In this document: positions 9,215-17,822 of the stretch, one piece after another
Layout of the letters: each line of letters opens with the position of its first letter
How positions within the stretch are numbered: the first letter of the stretch is position 1
Translations under genes and position numbers: made by a program
NCBI RefSeq assembly: GCF_900105115.1
Contig: NZ_FNRV01000001.1
Coordinates: forward strand, 3,519,501 to 3,583,500
Source of the DNA: Pseudomonas mohnii
GTDB taxonomy: Bacteria > Pseudomonadota > Gammaproteobacteria > Pseudomonadales > Pseudomonadaceae
Direction: 5' to 3'
DNA: 64,000 bases
The notes under the pieces: model-generated
Database searches by the model: none
The model's input: only the letters and a program-made list of their open reading frames with translations
Told to the model about the DNA's origin: nothing

Positions 9215-9547
9215 ATGAGTTTGTCCGAAGCGCGTTTCCATGACCTGGTCGATGCCACCCAACAAACGTTGGAGGACATCTTTGACGACAGCGACCTGGA
9301 TATCGATCTGGAAAGCTCGGCCGGTGTGCTCACCGTCAAGTTCGAGAACGGAACTCAGTTGATCTTCAGTCGACAAGAACCGTTGCGGCAGTTGTGGCTC
9401 GCAGCGGTGTCCGGTGGCTTCCACTTCGATTACGACGAAGAGAGCGATCGCTGGATGTGCGACAAGAGCGAAGAGCAACTGGGCGAGATGCTCGAGCGCA
9501 TCGTCAAGGCCCAGGCTGATGTCGAACTCGATTTCGAAGGTCTGTAA
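9215..9547 (+). CDS. cyaY: Iron-sulfur cluster assembly protein CyaY (frataxin)
   Basis: The protein has 110 residues. The acidic N-terminal helix (EARFHDLVDATQQTLEDIFDD) bears the iron-binding ridge, and the beta-sheet holds the conserved GGFHFDYDEE and W in DRWMCD. Frataxin modulates iron delivery to IscS/IscU. I start at ATG 9215 because GAGG lies upstream and the family begins here. The neighbouring cyaA explains the historic name and the pairing is conserved in gammaproteobacteria, although cyaA here lies on the other side of rnk. Confidence 0.95.
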   Translation: MSLSEARFHDLVDATQQTLEDIFDDSDLDIDLESSAGVLTVKFENGTQLIFSRQEPLRQLWLAAVSGGFHFDYDEESDRWMCDKSEEQLGEMLERIVKAQADVELDFEGL

Positions 9548-9551
9548 TACC

Positions 9552-9767
9552 GTGACACAGTCTGCGCCGGTACGTCCGCCCAAGCCGCTCTACAGCAATA
9601 TCAGCCCGGCGGTGCCATCGCCGTGCAGTGGCGTGTGCCGGCTGGATGAGCAAAAAGTCTGCCTCGGCTGTTTCCGCCACGTCGAAGACATCCGCGAATG
9701 GCGCTCGGCGGATGACGAGCGGCGCCGGGTGATTTGCGAACAGGCTCTGAAACGCCGGTCTCTGTAG
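9552..9767 (+). CDS. DUF1289 family Cys-rich small protein
   Basis: A 71-residue protein with a GTG start at 9552, four bases after the cyaY stop. The central signature CSGVCRLDEQKVCLGCFR has four cysteines in two pairs, a likely zinc or Fe-S site, followed by a conserved helix (HVEDIREWRSAD) and a basic C-terminus. DUF1289 proteins are small, of unknown function, and often near iron-sulfur or redox genes. The spacing suggests it is translated with cyaY. The conserved motif, not the start codon, is the main support. Confidence 0.87.
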   Translation: MTQSAPVRPPKPLYSNISPAVPSPCSGVCRLDEQKVCLGCFRHVEDIREWRSADDERRRVICEQALKRRSL

Positions 9768-9836
9768 GCGTTGGCCTGACAGCGATGGCGGTCGTGCCCC
9801 TTCAGATCTATCGCCGGCAAGCCGGCGCTTGCAGGG

Positions 9837-9865
9837 TTGCGCGCTGTCCGGTTCTGGCTTGTATA
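9837..9865 (+). promoter_or_regulatory. Candidate promoter of rnk
   Basis: TTGCGC, 17 bases, then TGTATA (9860-9865). It lies upstream of the hairpin at 9918, so a transcript from here would carry about 110 bases of leader including that hairpin. A small REP-type palindrome (CGCCGGCAAGCCGGCG) lies just before, at 9812-9827. Confidence 0.45.
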
Positions 9866-9917
9866 TTTTTTGAGCTGTGTTAGTGTCCGGGTACGCCTCA
9901 ACTCATCGAGGCTTGTG

Positions 9918-9953
9918 AAAACCCCGCCTTTTTCTGGCGGGGTTTTGCTTTTT
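9918..9953 (+). terminator. Terminator-like hairpin in the rnk leader
   Basis: AAAACCCCGC (9918-9927) pairs perfectly with GCGGGGTTTT (9937-9946), followed by GCTTTTTT. It lies only about 30 bases before the rnk ATG. It may end the cyaY-DUF1289 transcript, or attenuate rnk if the promoter at 9837 is real. Confidence 0.8.
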
Positions 9954-9983
9954 TCGTGCAGAAGAAAGGAGTCTGCCCTGATC

Positions 9984-10394
9984 ATGACCGCACCTTCCAT
10001 CACCCTTACCCGTCTGGACGTACAGCGTCTGGAGCGTCTGATCGACAGCCTGGATGACACGCTGCCGGGCGTTATCGCGCTGCAAACCGAGCTGGATCGC
10101 GCCGATACATTGGTCAGTCACGAAGAAGTGCCGGCCGATGTCGTGACCATGAATTCCCGCGTGCACTGCCGTGAAGAGAGCAGTGGCAAGGATTATCACC
10201 TGACCCTGGTTTATCCGAAGGATGCCAACGCCGACGAAGGCCGGATTTCCATCCTGGCGCCCGTGGGCAGTGCGCTGCTCGGCCTGAAGGTAGGCCAGCA
10301 CATCGATTGGCCTGCGCCGGGTGGCAAGACCCTGAAACTGACCCTGCTGGAAGTCGAATCGCAGCCAGCCAATGGCGGCGCCTTCCCTGAGTGA
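9984..10394 (+). CDS. rnk: Nucleoside diphosphate kinase regulator Rnk
   Basis: The protein has 136 residues. The N-terminal helical hairpin (LTRLDVQRLERLIDSL, about 7-22) and the C-terminal GreA/FKBP-like domain (SILAPVGSALLGLKVGQHIDW) are those of Rnk, which binds RNA polymerase like a Gre factor but with a short coiled coil. In P. aeruginosa it influences nucleoside diphosphate kinase levels and alginate. I start at ATG 9984 because AAAGGAG precedes it and MTAPSITLTRLD aligns with the family. It converges on cyaA with only seven bases between stop codons. Confidence 0.94.
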   Translation: MTAPSITLTRLDVQRLERLIDSLDDTLPGVIALQTELDRADTLVSHEEVPADVVTMNSRVHCREESSGKDYHLTLVYPKDANADEGRISILAPVGSALLGLKVGQHIDWPAPGGKTLKLTLLEVESQPANGGAFPE

Positions 10395-10401
10395 CAACCT
10401 G

Positions 10402-13248
10402 TCAGGCCTGTTCGAGCGCCTCGTTCAGTGCGTGCTCCAGGTCGGCCTTGTAACGTAGATACATATTGCTTGAACTCTGCCCATCACCGAGCAGGCCTGT
10501 CAGGTCAAGGTCGGTGATGTAGCAGCGATAGCGCTCGGTTTCGCTGCGCTGTTCGATGATTTCCCGGGCGACCACGCTGAACAGTTGGTCGCCATGCTCC
10601 AGCTCTGAAAACTCCCGCTGATTGCAATACAACGTGACCTGTACCTTGCCCGGTACCGCTTTGCCGACGATCGCCTGTACGTCATAGAACGGTTTGTTGG
10701 CGGCGGTTTGCGGTGCCGGTCGGGGTTCGACCCTGCGCGCCCGCCCCGCACCGGAAGGCAGCAGCCGGTAATACAGGGTGTCCAGGCTCGGGGGGTGGGC
10801 CGCGTCCATCGGCAGCAAGGTGTCGCGCCGGTACAGGATCGACTGGAGGAACCGTTGCAGCGGCATCAGGAGGCTTTGCTCGTCGTGCCACGGCAAGCGC
10901 TGGTGCCACAAGGCATTGAATTCATCGAGTACATACAGATCGGCCTGGTCTTCGTTGACCCGGTAGAACACCTGGATGCAGTCGGGCTGCCCCATGGGCA
11001 AGAGCAGCGCCAGGTTGTGGTCTTCCAGGGCCTTGTGATCGAGGTGCAGCGGGCTGTAGCTGGCCAGGTCTTCGCTCAGGTAATCGAACAGCGCAGGCAA
11101 TGAGGCCAGGGCGACGTGATTGACTTGGCCGGGTATCAGCTCAAGTACGTGGTATTGCTGCTGGACCTGAATCATGTAGCGGTAATTGAGGTTGCTAAGC
11201 AGCAGGTTCTGCGCCGTGTCGAGGATTTCTTCGACGCGCTGGGCGATGAATTGCGCGCGGTTGTGGCAGAAGCACTGTACTCGCAACCGGGGCTGCTGCG
11301 GTCCGTTGGGCAGATTGTTGAGGTAGTCGCGCAGGCAGTCGAGCAGGGCGTGAGGTCCGTCGAAGCGATTGACCAGGACTTCGTTCCAGCTATTGAGCGT
11401 GACTTGATCCAGGGTCAGCACCAGGTTTTCCCTGACGCCGGCATAGCTCAGGGAGTCGGTGCGCTCGGTGGTCATCAGGATGTTCAGGTCGCGATGGTGC
11501 TTGAGCGGGTCGACGCCGACGTTCACCAGGATCAGCACCTCGCTGGGCACGCTGACGCGCAGCAACGGTTCTTCGGCGACGGTCTGTAGCGGCAGGCGAA
11601 TGCTCTGTTGCAGACTGCCCAGCAGGTTGAACAGTTCGAACTCGCTCAGGTCGCTGCTTCCGGGATGCAGGGCCAGACGGGTGCTGCTGTCGATCACGCC
11701 GTTGCGGTGGCACCAGGTCAGCAGTTCAAGCAATTGACGGCTGCGCTTGATCGGGGCGAAGTGTTCCCACTCAAGGGCGGCCAGGCTGCCGTTATACAAA
11801 CCCCACTGGCTTGGCTCCGACCCCTTTTTGCTCGATGCGTATACCAGCGTCAGGGTGTCTTCAGCCAGGTCAGGCGCGATGCCCGGGTTGATGAATTCGA
11901 CCTTGCCTGCCTTGCGCTCGAAGGCGGCATACAGACGTCGGCCCAGCACGCTGAGATCGCGTTTGTTGATCAGGCTCGCGGTTTGGTCGTTACGGGCAAA
12001 TTGGGTCAGGAAGCGGTAGCTGTAGTTCAGCTCGTTGATCAGTGCCCGGCGCTCCGAGTCGACCTGGCGGACTTTCCACTGACTGCGGCTGTCGAGCAGC
12101 GCCAATTGCCGTGGGTCCCATTGCCATTCGTGGGCCAGCCGTTCCAGCAGCGAACGTTGCCAGCTCTGGGTTCGACCGCTGCTGCCGGTGAGTTTGCGAT
12201 TGACCTTCAGGTACAGCGCGCGACGCACCACTTCCAGGCGCTCGGGCTCGTTGCGGGCGATAAGGTATTCCTCGATGCGCCGATAAACCACGACGTACGG
12301 GTCCAGCTCATCGAGGTCGAGCCGATTGGCGAACACGGCCTGCTTGAAGCGCAGGCTCAGGCACTGGACCCTGGGGTGTTCGCTGGCGTAAACCTCGGTC
12401 AGCAGCAGCTTGAGCACCGATTTGTAGGGCGACTCGATGCCCTTGAACAGTTGCCAGAGCCCGGCACCGATAAATTCGCCGGGCGGAATATAGGCCAGGT
12501 GCCCCAGGTCGAGGGTTTCGTCTGCGCGGATGAAGCGTTTGGAAATCAGCGTGTGGGTATAGCGGTCGTAACCCGCCTCTTCATAGACCGGTACCAGCCA
12601 CCAGATCGGTGTGCGTCCGGCCAGCCAGATCGCGGTGCGGTAGAACTCGTCCAGCAGCAAGTAGTGTTGGGTGGTGCCACAGTCTTCCGAACTCAATTGG
12701 GTATCGCGCTCGCCGCGTACGAAGCGAACCGGGTCGATCAGGAAAAAGTGTGCTTCGGCCCCCTGGCTGTCGGCCCAGGCTTCCAGCAATTGGCATTTCT
12801 TGCGCAGCTCGGCGAGTTCTTGCTCGTTCAAATCCGGACTGTGACAGACCCACACGTCCATATCGCTCTGATCGGCCTGAGCCAGCGTGCCGAGGCTGCC
12901 CATCAGGAACAGGCCGTGAATCGGGCGCGGCGGATTGCTACTGTGGCGCGGCTTATAGGAAAACGAGCGGGTCAGGCGTTGAGCTTCGGCCAGGGCATTG
13001 GCATCCGGCTCGAAATTCGACAGCCCGGCCGGTGTGCTGCCGGAAACGTAACCCGGCAACAGCGGATGATTGACGTGAAAAAACAGCGGAAGAAGGTTGA
13101 GCACCCCTTGCTGGCGGGTCGACAACCCCTCCATGGCGCGAGCCATGCGGCCCTCATTGAGCTTCAGAAACCGCGCGCGCAGTTGGCTGAGAACCTTGCG
13201 GTCGATTCCCTCGTCCAGATCGGGGCGGATTTCATGGGTACGGGTCAT
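10402..13248 (-). CDS. cyaA: Class I adenylate cyclase
   Basis: The protein has 948 residues, a little longer than the enterobacterial enzyme (about 850). It starts MTRTHEIRPDLDEGID. The N-terminal half holds the nucleotidyltransferase centre FLMGSLGTLAQADQSDMD, with the GS motif and the D-x-D metal ligands, plus the conserved stretch IGAGLWQLFKGIESPYKSVL. The C-terminal half is the regulatory region of class I cyclases. It makes cAMP for Vfr/CRP control. The AT-containing gap upstream (13249-13439) carries a TAAACT -10-like box on the minus strand about 55 bases before the start. Confidence 0.96.
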   Translation of the reverse strand: MTRTHEIRPDLDEGIDRKVLSQLRARFLKLNEGRMARAMEGLSTRQQGVLNLLPLFFHVNHPLLPGYVSGSTPAGLSNFEPDANALAEAQRLTRSFSYKPRHSSNPPRPIHGLFLMGSLGTLAQADQSDMDVWVCHSPDLNEQELAELRKKCQLLEAWADSQGAEAHFFLIDPVRFVRGERDTQLSSEDCGTTQHYLLLDEFYRTAIWLAGRTPIWWLVPVYEEAGYDRYTHTLISKRFIRADETLDLGHLAYIPPGEFIGAGLWQLFKGIESPYKSVLKLLLTEVYASEHPRVQCLSLRFKQAVFANRLDLDELDPYVVVYRRIEEYLIARNEPERLEVVRRALYLKVNRKLTGSSGRTQSWQRSLLERLAHEWQWDPRQLALLDSRSQWKVRQVDSERRALINELNYSYRFLTQFARNDQTASLINKRDLSVLGRRLYAAFERKAGKVEFINPGIAPDLAEDTLTLVYASSKKGSEPSQWGLYNGSLAALEWEHFAPIKRSRQLLELLTWCHRNGVIDSSTRLALHPGSSDLSEFELFNLLGSLQQSIRLPLQTVAEEPLLRVSVPSEVLILVNVGVDPLKHHRDLNILMTTERTDSLSYAGVRENLVLTLDQVTLNSWNEVLVNRFDGPHALLDCLRDYLNNLPNGPQQPRLRVQCFCHNRAQFIAQRVEEILDTAQNLLLSNLNYRYMIQVQQQYHVLELIPGQVNHVALASLPALFDYLSEDLASYSPLHLDHKALEDHNLALLLPMGQPDCIQVFYRVNEDQADLYVLDEFNALWHQRLPWHDEQSLLMPLQRFLQSILYRRDTLLPMDAAHPPSLDTLYYRLLPSGAGRARRVEPRPAPQTAANKPFYDVQAIVGKAVPGKVQVTLYCNQREFSELEHGDQLFSVVAREIIEQRSETERYRCYITDLDLTGLLGDGQSSSNMYLRYKADLEHALNEALEQA

Positions 13249-13391
13249 GTCAGCTCAAACCGGCTCACAGGGCTCGGATGTGGGGCTCTCGGGATGAGGG
13301 GCAGTTTAGCGCCTCGGCCACAGGGCGTTTAAGCTGATTTTGTATTTCTGGCGTCAGATTTTTATCGCGTGGCGACGGCCGCAAGCGTTTG

Positions 13392-13425
13392 CCCGCGGAA
13401 ATCCCGTGGTGGAGGTTTCCGTGGG
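13392..13425. other. Hairpin downstream of the TIGR02647 gene
   Basis: CCCGCGGAAA and TTTCCGTGGG are inverted with one mismatch around a 14-base loop. It follows the stop of the minus-strand gene at 13440 and could end its transcript, although it has no T-run. Nothing else is visible in the gap. Confidence 0.45.
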
Positions 13426-13439
13426 CGATACGGTGTAAT

Positions 13440-13685
13440 TCAGGCTGTTTCCTGGACGCGCAGGATGGTCAGAACGGTTTGTATGTTTTGCGCGGCATCA
13501 CGACCCAGGCTGGTCAGGTAACCGCCATCGGGTTGGTCGATCAGTTCTTTTTCAAACAGGCGTCGGGCAGCGGCAATGGCTTTGGGGGCAGCGGTTTGAT
13601 GAATTTTCAAACCTTCCTGGGAACTGTCCAGGTTGAAGAGTGCGAGGATTTCCAGTTCGGCAACCAGCTCAGGGGTAAGCGACAT
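13440..13685 (-). CDS. TIGR02647 family small protein
   Basis: An 81-residue protein starting MSLTPELVAELEILALFNL. It has a predicted winged-helix-like layout: three helices, then a short strand/turn (DQPDGGYLTSLGRDAA) and a final helix (IQTVLTIL). The sequence matches a conserved uncharacterised Pseudomonas family whose members are annotated only by length and domain. It has no visible enzymatic motif. It is apparently a single-gene unit between cyaA and a REP-rich gap. Confidence 0.85.
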   Translation of the reverse strand: MSLTPELVAELEILALFNLDSSQEGLKIHQTAAPKAIAAARRLFEKELIDQPDGGYLTSLGRDAAQNIQTVLTILRVQETA

Positions 13686-13810
13686 AAGGACTCCAGACTT
13701 TCTAGGAATTAGACGACAGCGCCCCTAAGGTGATCCCACTCGTGCGGCATGTCCAGCCCTCGCGACAGGGTTTTTTCATGATGGTGAGCATTCCCCGTTT
13801 TCAGTGGCTT

Positions 13811-13919
13811 GCAGGAGCGGGCTTGCTCCGGGCGGCGTTCCGACGATGGTCGTCAACGATGACGCTGGAAACCTGACGCCCGCGGTGCTCTCGGGTTTTT
13901 CGCGGGCTCGCTCCTGCAG
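13811..13919. repeat. Diverged REP-type inverted pair around a small palindrome
   Basis: GCAGGAGCGGGCTTGCTCC (13811-13829) faces GGCTCGCTCCTGC (13906-13918). The centre includes an imperfect inverted repeat near CGATGGTCGTCAACGATG. The 244-base gap between two small minus-strand genes contains no other supported feature; a weak CCCT/AGGG stem followed by six T is at 13756-13776 but no plus-strand gene precedes it. Confidence 0.65.
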
Positions 13920-13929
13920 GGGGAAGGGG

Positions 13930-14214
13930 TTATTTCTTTTCCGGGGGCAACTCGGGCAACGCGCGCAGTGCCGCTTCGTACCATTCGGTGTTGAACGCGC
14001 GGTCTTCTTCGAGGATTGCGTCGATTTCCACGGCCAAAACATGAGCCATCAGATTGAGAATTTCTTCCTTCTCGTAACCCACCAGCGTCAGCTTGTTGAA
14101 GGTCGCCTTGGCTGCCGGCGGATTATCGCTTTCGATCTGGTTTTCGATGGCTTCGATCAGGGTGTTTTCGGTGAATTCTTCTTCGTCGCTATCGATGTCT
14201 GTTGGCTCGCTCAT
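13930..14214 (-). CDS. Conserved hypothetical acidic protein
   Basis: The protein has 94 residues, is highly acidic at its N-terminus (DIDSDEEEFTENT), and is otherwise predicted all-helical: LIEAIENQIESDNPPAAK, TFNKLTLVGYEKEEILNLMAHVLAVEIDAI in two segments, and a conserved C-terminal WYEAALRALPELP. No catalytic motif is seen. GAGGAGC-type ribosome signal precedes the ATG. I recognise it only as a small protein conserved in pseudomonads near argH, of unknown role. Confidence 0.82.
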   Translation of the reverse strand: MSEPTDIDSDEEEFTENTLIEAIENQIESDNPPAAKATFNKLTLVGYEKEEILNLMAHVLAVEIDAILEEDRAFNTEWYEAALRALPELPPEKK

Positions 14215-14338
14215 AGCAGGCTCCTCAAGTTAAGGCGGCCAGTTTACCCGCATTCAGCCGCGTGATGCTGCTGGCGAGAAAGCCACGAGCGATCTATAAA
14301 CAGGCACTGCCCACCCCGCATGGCCTGGAGGCTCTGTG

Positions 14339-14998
14339 ATGATCAAGCTTTATGGATTTTCCGTCAGCAACTACTACAACATGGTCAAACTGTCGCTGCT
14401 GGAAAAAGGCCTGCCCTTCGAGGAGGTGCCGTTCTACGGCGGTACCAGTCCCGAGGCGCTGGCCATCAGTCCGCGCGGCAAGGTGCCGGTGTTGCAAGTC
14501 GAGCAGGGCTTCATTAACGAAACCGCCGTGATTCTCGAATACATCGAGCAGAGCCAGCAAGGCAGGCCCCTGCTGCCGAGCGGTCCATTCGAGCGCGCGC
14601 AAGTGTTGGCGCTGGCCAAGGAAATCGAGTTGTACATCGAACTGCCGGCGCGCGCCTGTTTTGCCGAAGCGTTTTTCGGCATGACCGTGCCCGACGCAAT
14701 CAAGGAAAAGACCAAAGCCGAGTTGCTGCTGGGAATGGCGGCCCTGGGCCGGCACGGCAAATTCGCCCCTTATGTAGCGGGCGACAGCTTGAGCGTGGCG
14801 GATTTGTATTTCCTGTACAGCGTGCCGCTGGCGTGTGGCGTGGCGCACAAACTGTTCGGGATTGATCTGTTGGCTGAAGTGCCGCAGGCCAAGGCGCTGC
14901 TGGAGCGTCTGGAGCAGAATCCGAATGTGCAACGGATCGCGGCGGACAAGGACGCGGCGATGCCAGCGTTTATGGCGATGGTCGCGTCCAGGAAGTAG
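14339..14998 (+). CDS. Glutathione S-transferase family protein
   Basis: The protein has 219 residues. The N-terminal thioredoxin-like domain (about 1-78) starts IKLYGFSVSNYYNMVKLSLL and holds the cis-Pro GKVPVLQ and the gamma-glutamyl-binding NETAVI motif (equivalent of ESxAI). The helical C-terminal domain carries the N-capping motif SVADLYFLY. It probably conjugates glutathione to electrophiles or acts as a peroxidase; the substrate is not predictable. GGAGG lies upstream; GTG 14336 and ATG 14339 are adjacent and I chose the ATG for better spacing. Confidence 0.9.
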   Translation: MIKLYGFSVSNYYNMVKLSLLEKGLPFEEVPFYGGTSPEALAISPRGKVPVLQVEQGFINETAVILEYIEQSQQGRPLLPSGPFERAQVLALAKEIELYIELPARACFAEAFFGMTVPDAIKEKTKAELLLGMAALGRHGKFAPYVAGDSLSVADLYFLYSVPLACGVAHKLFGIDLLAEVPQAKALLERLEQNPNVQRIAADKDAAMPAFMAMVASRK

Positions 14999-15019
14999 TT
15001 TTGTAGCGCTCTTACGATC

Positions 15020-15115
15020 GCATCGCGAGCAGGCTCGCTCCCACAGGAGGTATGCGGCAGACACAAATTTTGTGTCTGCCGCCGATCAATGTGGGAGCGA
15101 GCCTGCTCGCGATGC
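15020..15115. repeat. Complete REP inverted pair (BIME) with internal perfect palindrome
   Basis: A 26-base arm (15020-15045, containing GCGAGCAGGCTCGCTCCC) is repeated perfectly inverted at 15090-15115. Between them lies a second perfect inverted repeat, GCGGCAGACACAAA (15054-15067) and its complement (15069-15082), with a one-base centre. The whole unit fills the convergent gap between the GST gene and argH. Confidence 0.95.
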
Positions 15116-15125
15116 TTTTGGCGAT

Positions 15126-16520
15126 TTAGCGGCTGGCGAGCAACGCCTGGCCGCGAACCACGGCTGCCTTCACCTGCGCCGGTGCTGTGCCGCCGATGTG
15201 ATTACGGGCGTTGACCGAGCCTTCCAGGGTCAGTACGGCGAATACGTCCTGATCGATCTGGTCGCTGAACTTGCGCAGTTCTTCCAGGCTCATTTCCGCC
15301 AGGTCCTTGCCGCTTTCCACGCCGTATTTCACCGCATGGCCAACGATTTCATGGCAGTCACGGAACGGCAGGCCACGACGTACCAGGTAATCGGCCAGGT
15401 CGGTGGCGGTGGAGAAACCACGCAATGCCGCTTCGCGCATCATCGCGTGCTTGGGTTTGATCGCCGGAATCATGTCGGCGAAAGCCCGCAGCGAGTCGCG
15501 CAGGGTGTCGGCGGCGTCGAACAGCGGTTCCTTGTCTTCCTGGTTGTCCTTGTTGTAGGCCAGGGGCTGGCCCTTCATCAAGGTCAGCAGGCCCATCAAT
15601 GCACCGAAGACGCGGCCGCTCTTGCCACGCACCAGTTCCGGCACGTCCGGGTTTTTCTTTTGCGGCATGATCGAACTGCCGGTGCAGAAACGGTCTGGCA
15701 GATCGATGAACTGGAATTGCGCACTGGTCCACAGCACCAGTTCTTCGGAGAAGCGCGACAGGTGCATCATCGCGATGCTGGCGGCCGAGCAGAATTCGAT
15801 AGCGAAGTCACGATCGGACACGTTGTCCAGCGAGTTGCCGCCCACTGCGTCGAAACCCAGCAATTGGGCAGTGTATTCACGGTCGATCGGGTACGTCGTG
15901 CCGGCCAGCGCGGCGCTGCCCAACGGCATGCGGTTGGTACGCTTGCGGCAGTCGACCAGACGCTCGTAATCGCGGCTGAGCATTTCGAACCAGGCCAGCA
16001 TGTGGTGCCCGAAGGTGACGGGCTGTGCGGTCTGCAGGTGGGTGAAGCCGGGCATGATGCTGCCCGCTTCGCGCTCGGCCTGTTCCAGCAAGCCTTTTTG
16101 CAGGCGGGTGATTTCGCCCAGAATCAGGTCGATTTCGTCACGCAGCCACAGGCGGATGTCGGTGGCAACCTGATCGTTACGGCTGCGTCCGGTGTGCAGC
16201 TTTTTGCCGGTCACGCCGATGCGGTCGGTCAGGCGCGCCTCGATGTTCATGTGCACGTCTTCGAGGTCGATGCGCCAGTCGAACTGGCCGGCCTCGATTT
16301 CACCCTGGATGGTCTTCAATCCATCGATGATGCTGTCGCGCTCGGCATCGGTGAGCACGCCGACCTTGGCCAGCATGGTGGCGTGGGCGATCGAGCCCAT
16401 GATGTCGTGGCGATACAGGCGCTGGTCGAAGGTGACGGAGGCGGTGAAGCGGGCGACGAAGGCGTCGACGGGTTCACTGAAGCGGCCGCCCCAGGACTGA
16501 TTGGTCTTGTCAGTGCTCAT
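15126..16520 (-). CDS. argH: Argininosuccinate lyase
   Basis: The protein has 464 residues from ATG 16520 ([17 protein letters not shown]). It splits argininosuccinate to arginine and fumarate, the last arginine step. The lyase signature [12 protein letters not shown] (residues 281-292, catalytic Ser283) and general-acid region THLQTAQP (His161) are visible. An earlier in-frame ATG would add 42 residues rich in Ser/Asn that are not part of the family and would cover the promoter, so I rejected it. The upstream -10/-35 candidate at 16570-16597 supports this start. It is divergent from algR. Confidence 0.97.
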   Translation of the reverse strand: MSTDKTNQSWGGRFSEPVDAFVARFTASVTFDQRLYRHDIMGSIAHATMLAKVGVLTDAERDSIIDGLKTIQGEIEAGQFDWRIDLEDVHMNIEARLTDRIGVTGKKLHTGRSRNDQVATDIRLWLRDEIDLILGEITRLQKGLLEQAEREAGSIMPGFTHLQTAQPVTFGHHMLAWFEMLSRDYERLVDCRKRTNRMPLGSAALAGTTYPIDREYTAQLLGFDAVGGNSLDNVSDRDFAIEFCSAASIAMMHLSRFSEELVLWTSAQFQFIDLPDRFCTGSSIMPQKKNPDVPELVRGKSGRVFGALMGLLTLMKGQPLAYNKDNQEDKEPLFDAADTLRDSLRAFADMIPAIKPKHAMMREAALRGFSTATDLADYLVRRGLPFRDCHEIVGHAVKYGVESGKDLAEMSLEELRKFSDQIDQDVFAVLTLEGSVNARNHIGGTAPAQVKAAVVRGQALLASR

Positions 16521-16569
16521 GAATTCGCTCGTATCGGCTGAAGAAAGATGGCGTTGAAAGCTGGCGCGG

Positions 16570-16597
16570 ATAATAACAGGGTTGCCATTGCTGTCGC
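16570..16597 (-). promoter_or_regulatory. Candidate argH promoter
   Basis: On the minus strand GCGACA (16597-16592), 16 bases, then TATTAT (16575-16570), 50 bases before the argH ATG. The -10 is embedded in CTGTTATTATCCGC, the same 14-mer found upstream of hemC. Confidence 0.45.
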
Positions 16598-16976
16598 TGA
16601 CACTGGTCGCCTGGTTTTTTTCATGGCCCGCGCTTGTCCGGGGCAAGTCTTGTGCGATTCACTCAACGATATTTTTCATTTGAGCTCTATCGTCTCGGCA
16701 ACCGTCTACAGTTGGACAGTAGGGTTAGTGCACTTCTCGGTGCGCAAGTGGACTATATGAAGAAGGGGTGTTCAGATTGCGTATCGGCAAACCCTGTGGC
16801 GCTGTGTCGCCAATGCGAGCCTGGGCCGCCAATTGCCCGGCGGATGAAAATTTAGCCGTCGGTCTCGCGGCACTTTTTGACGCTCGCGCTAGTCTTAGCG
16901 TGGATCGCGGTGACGGACGTCACTTACCCTGTCTACGCTATCCTTGTGCGAGACTCACGCAGGAATCCAGCGCAAT
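16598..16976. other. argH-algR divergent gap, no sensor kinase gene
   Basis: This gap (456 bases from the argH start to the algR start) contains no supported gene. For algR, TGACGG (16911), 17 bases, then TACGCT (16934-16939) is a possible promoter, about 40 bases before the start codon; support is weak. In P. aeruginosa the sensor gene algZ (fimS) occupies this position. Confidence 0.6.
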
Positions 16977-17723
16977 ATGAATGTCCTGATCGTTGATGAC
17001 GACCCCCTAGCCCGCGAGCGCCTGAGCCGAATGGTTGGCGAACTCGAGGGATACAGTGTCCTGGAGCCCAGCGCCACGAACGGCGAAGAGGCGTTGGCAC
17101 TGATCGACAGCCACAAGCCGGATATCGTGCTGCTCGATATCCGCATGCCAGGCCTTGATGGCCTGCAAGTGGCCGCGCGATTGTGCGAACGCGAAACCCC
17201 GCCCGCCGTGGTGTTTTGCACAGGGCCCGATGAATTTGCCGTGGAAGCCTTACAGGCCAGCGCCGTAGGCTATCTGGTGAAACCTGTGCGAACCGAACAT
17301 TTACATGACGCCTTAAAGAAAGCCGAGCGACCCAATCGTGTTCAACTCGCGGCCCTGACCCGCCCGGCCGCCGAAAGTGGCAATGGTCCACGCAGCCACA
17401 TCAGCGCCCGAACCCGAAAGGGGATCGAGCTGATCCCGCTGAATCAGGTGGTCTACTTCATTGCCGATCACAAGTACGTGACCTTGCGCCACGAGAGCGG
17501 CGAAGTGCTGCTGGATGAACCGCTCAAGGCCCTCGAGGACGAGTTCGGTGACCGCTTTGTGCGGATCCACCGTAACGCACTGGTCGCTCGCGATCGCATC
17601 GAACGGCTGCAACGAACGCCACTCGGGCATTTCCAGCTGTTCCTCAAAGGCCTGAACGGTGACGCTTTGATCGTCAGTCGGCGCCACGTGGCGGGCGTGC
17701 GGAAAATGATGCAACAGCTTTAA
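16977..17723 (+). CDS. algR: LytTR-type response regulator AlgR
   Basis: The protein has 248 residues, the AlgR length. It has an N-terminal receiver domain with Asp7/Asp8 (VDDDP), phospho-acceptor Asp54 (LLDIRMPG) and the Lys in GYLVKPVRT. The C-terminal LytTR DNA-binding domain (about 142-245) contains VVYFIADHKYVTLRH and FVRIHRNALVARDRI. In Pseudomonas AlgR controls alginate, type IV pili and other surface traits. I chose ATG 16977 (MNVLIVDDDP) over an upstream start that would add eleven residues; AGGAA lies upstream. It precedes the hem operon, as in P. aeruginosa, but no kinase gene adjoins it. Confidence 0.95.
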   Translation: MNVLIVDDDPLARERLSRMVGELEGYSVLEPSATNGEEALALIDSHKPDIVLLDIRMPGLDGLQVAARLCERETPPAVVFCTGPDEFAVEALQASAVGYLVKPVRTEHLHDALKKAERPNRVQLAALTRPAAESGNGPRSHISARTRKGIELIPLNQVVYFIADHKYVTLRHESGEVLLDEPLKALEDEFGDRFVRIHRNALVARDRIERLQRTPLGHFQLFLKGLNGDALIVSRRHVAGVRKMMQQL

Positions 17724-17822
17724 TTCGCTGGTCGCAGGCGAATTTCCACACCCGATTGCCGGACATCCGGGGCCAGGGAGGCCGAGTAGTTTCTGATACA
17801 AGTCAAAGTGGATTTGGCTGAG

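Noticed and set aside
11608..13332. Long plus-strand frame opposite cyaA, and a similar one opposite argH (14835-16541)
   Set aside because: Both are complements of confidently assigned genes, with Gln/Val/Gly-rich products and no family features.
15020..15115. Possible CRISPR-like repeats
   Set aside because: Units are inverted palindromes, not direct repeats with regular spacers, and match the Pseudomonas REP family; no cas genes are present.
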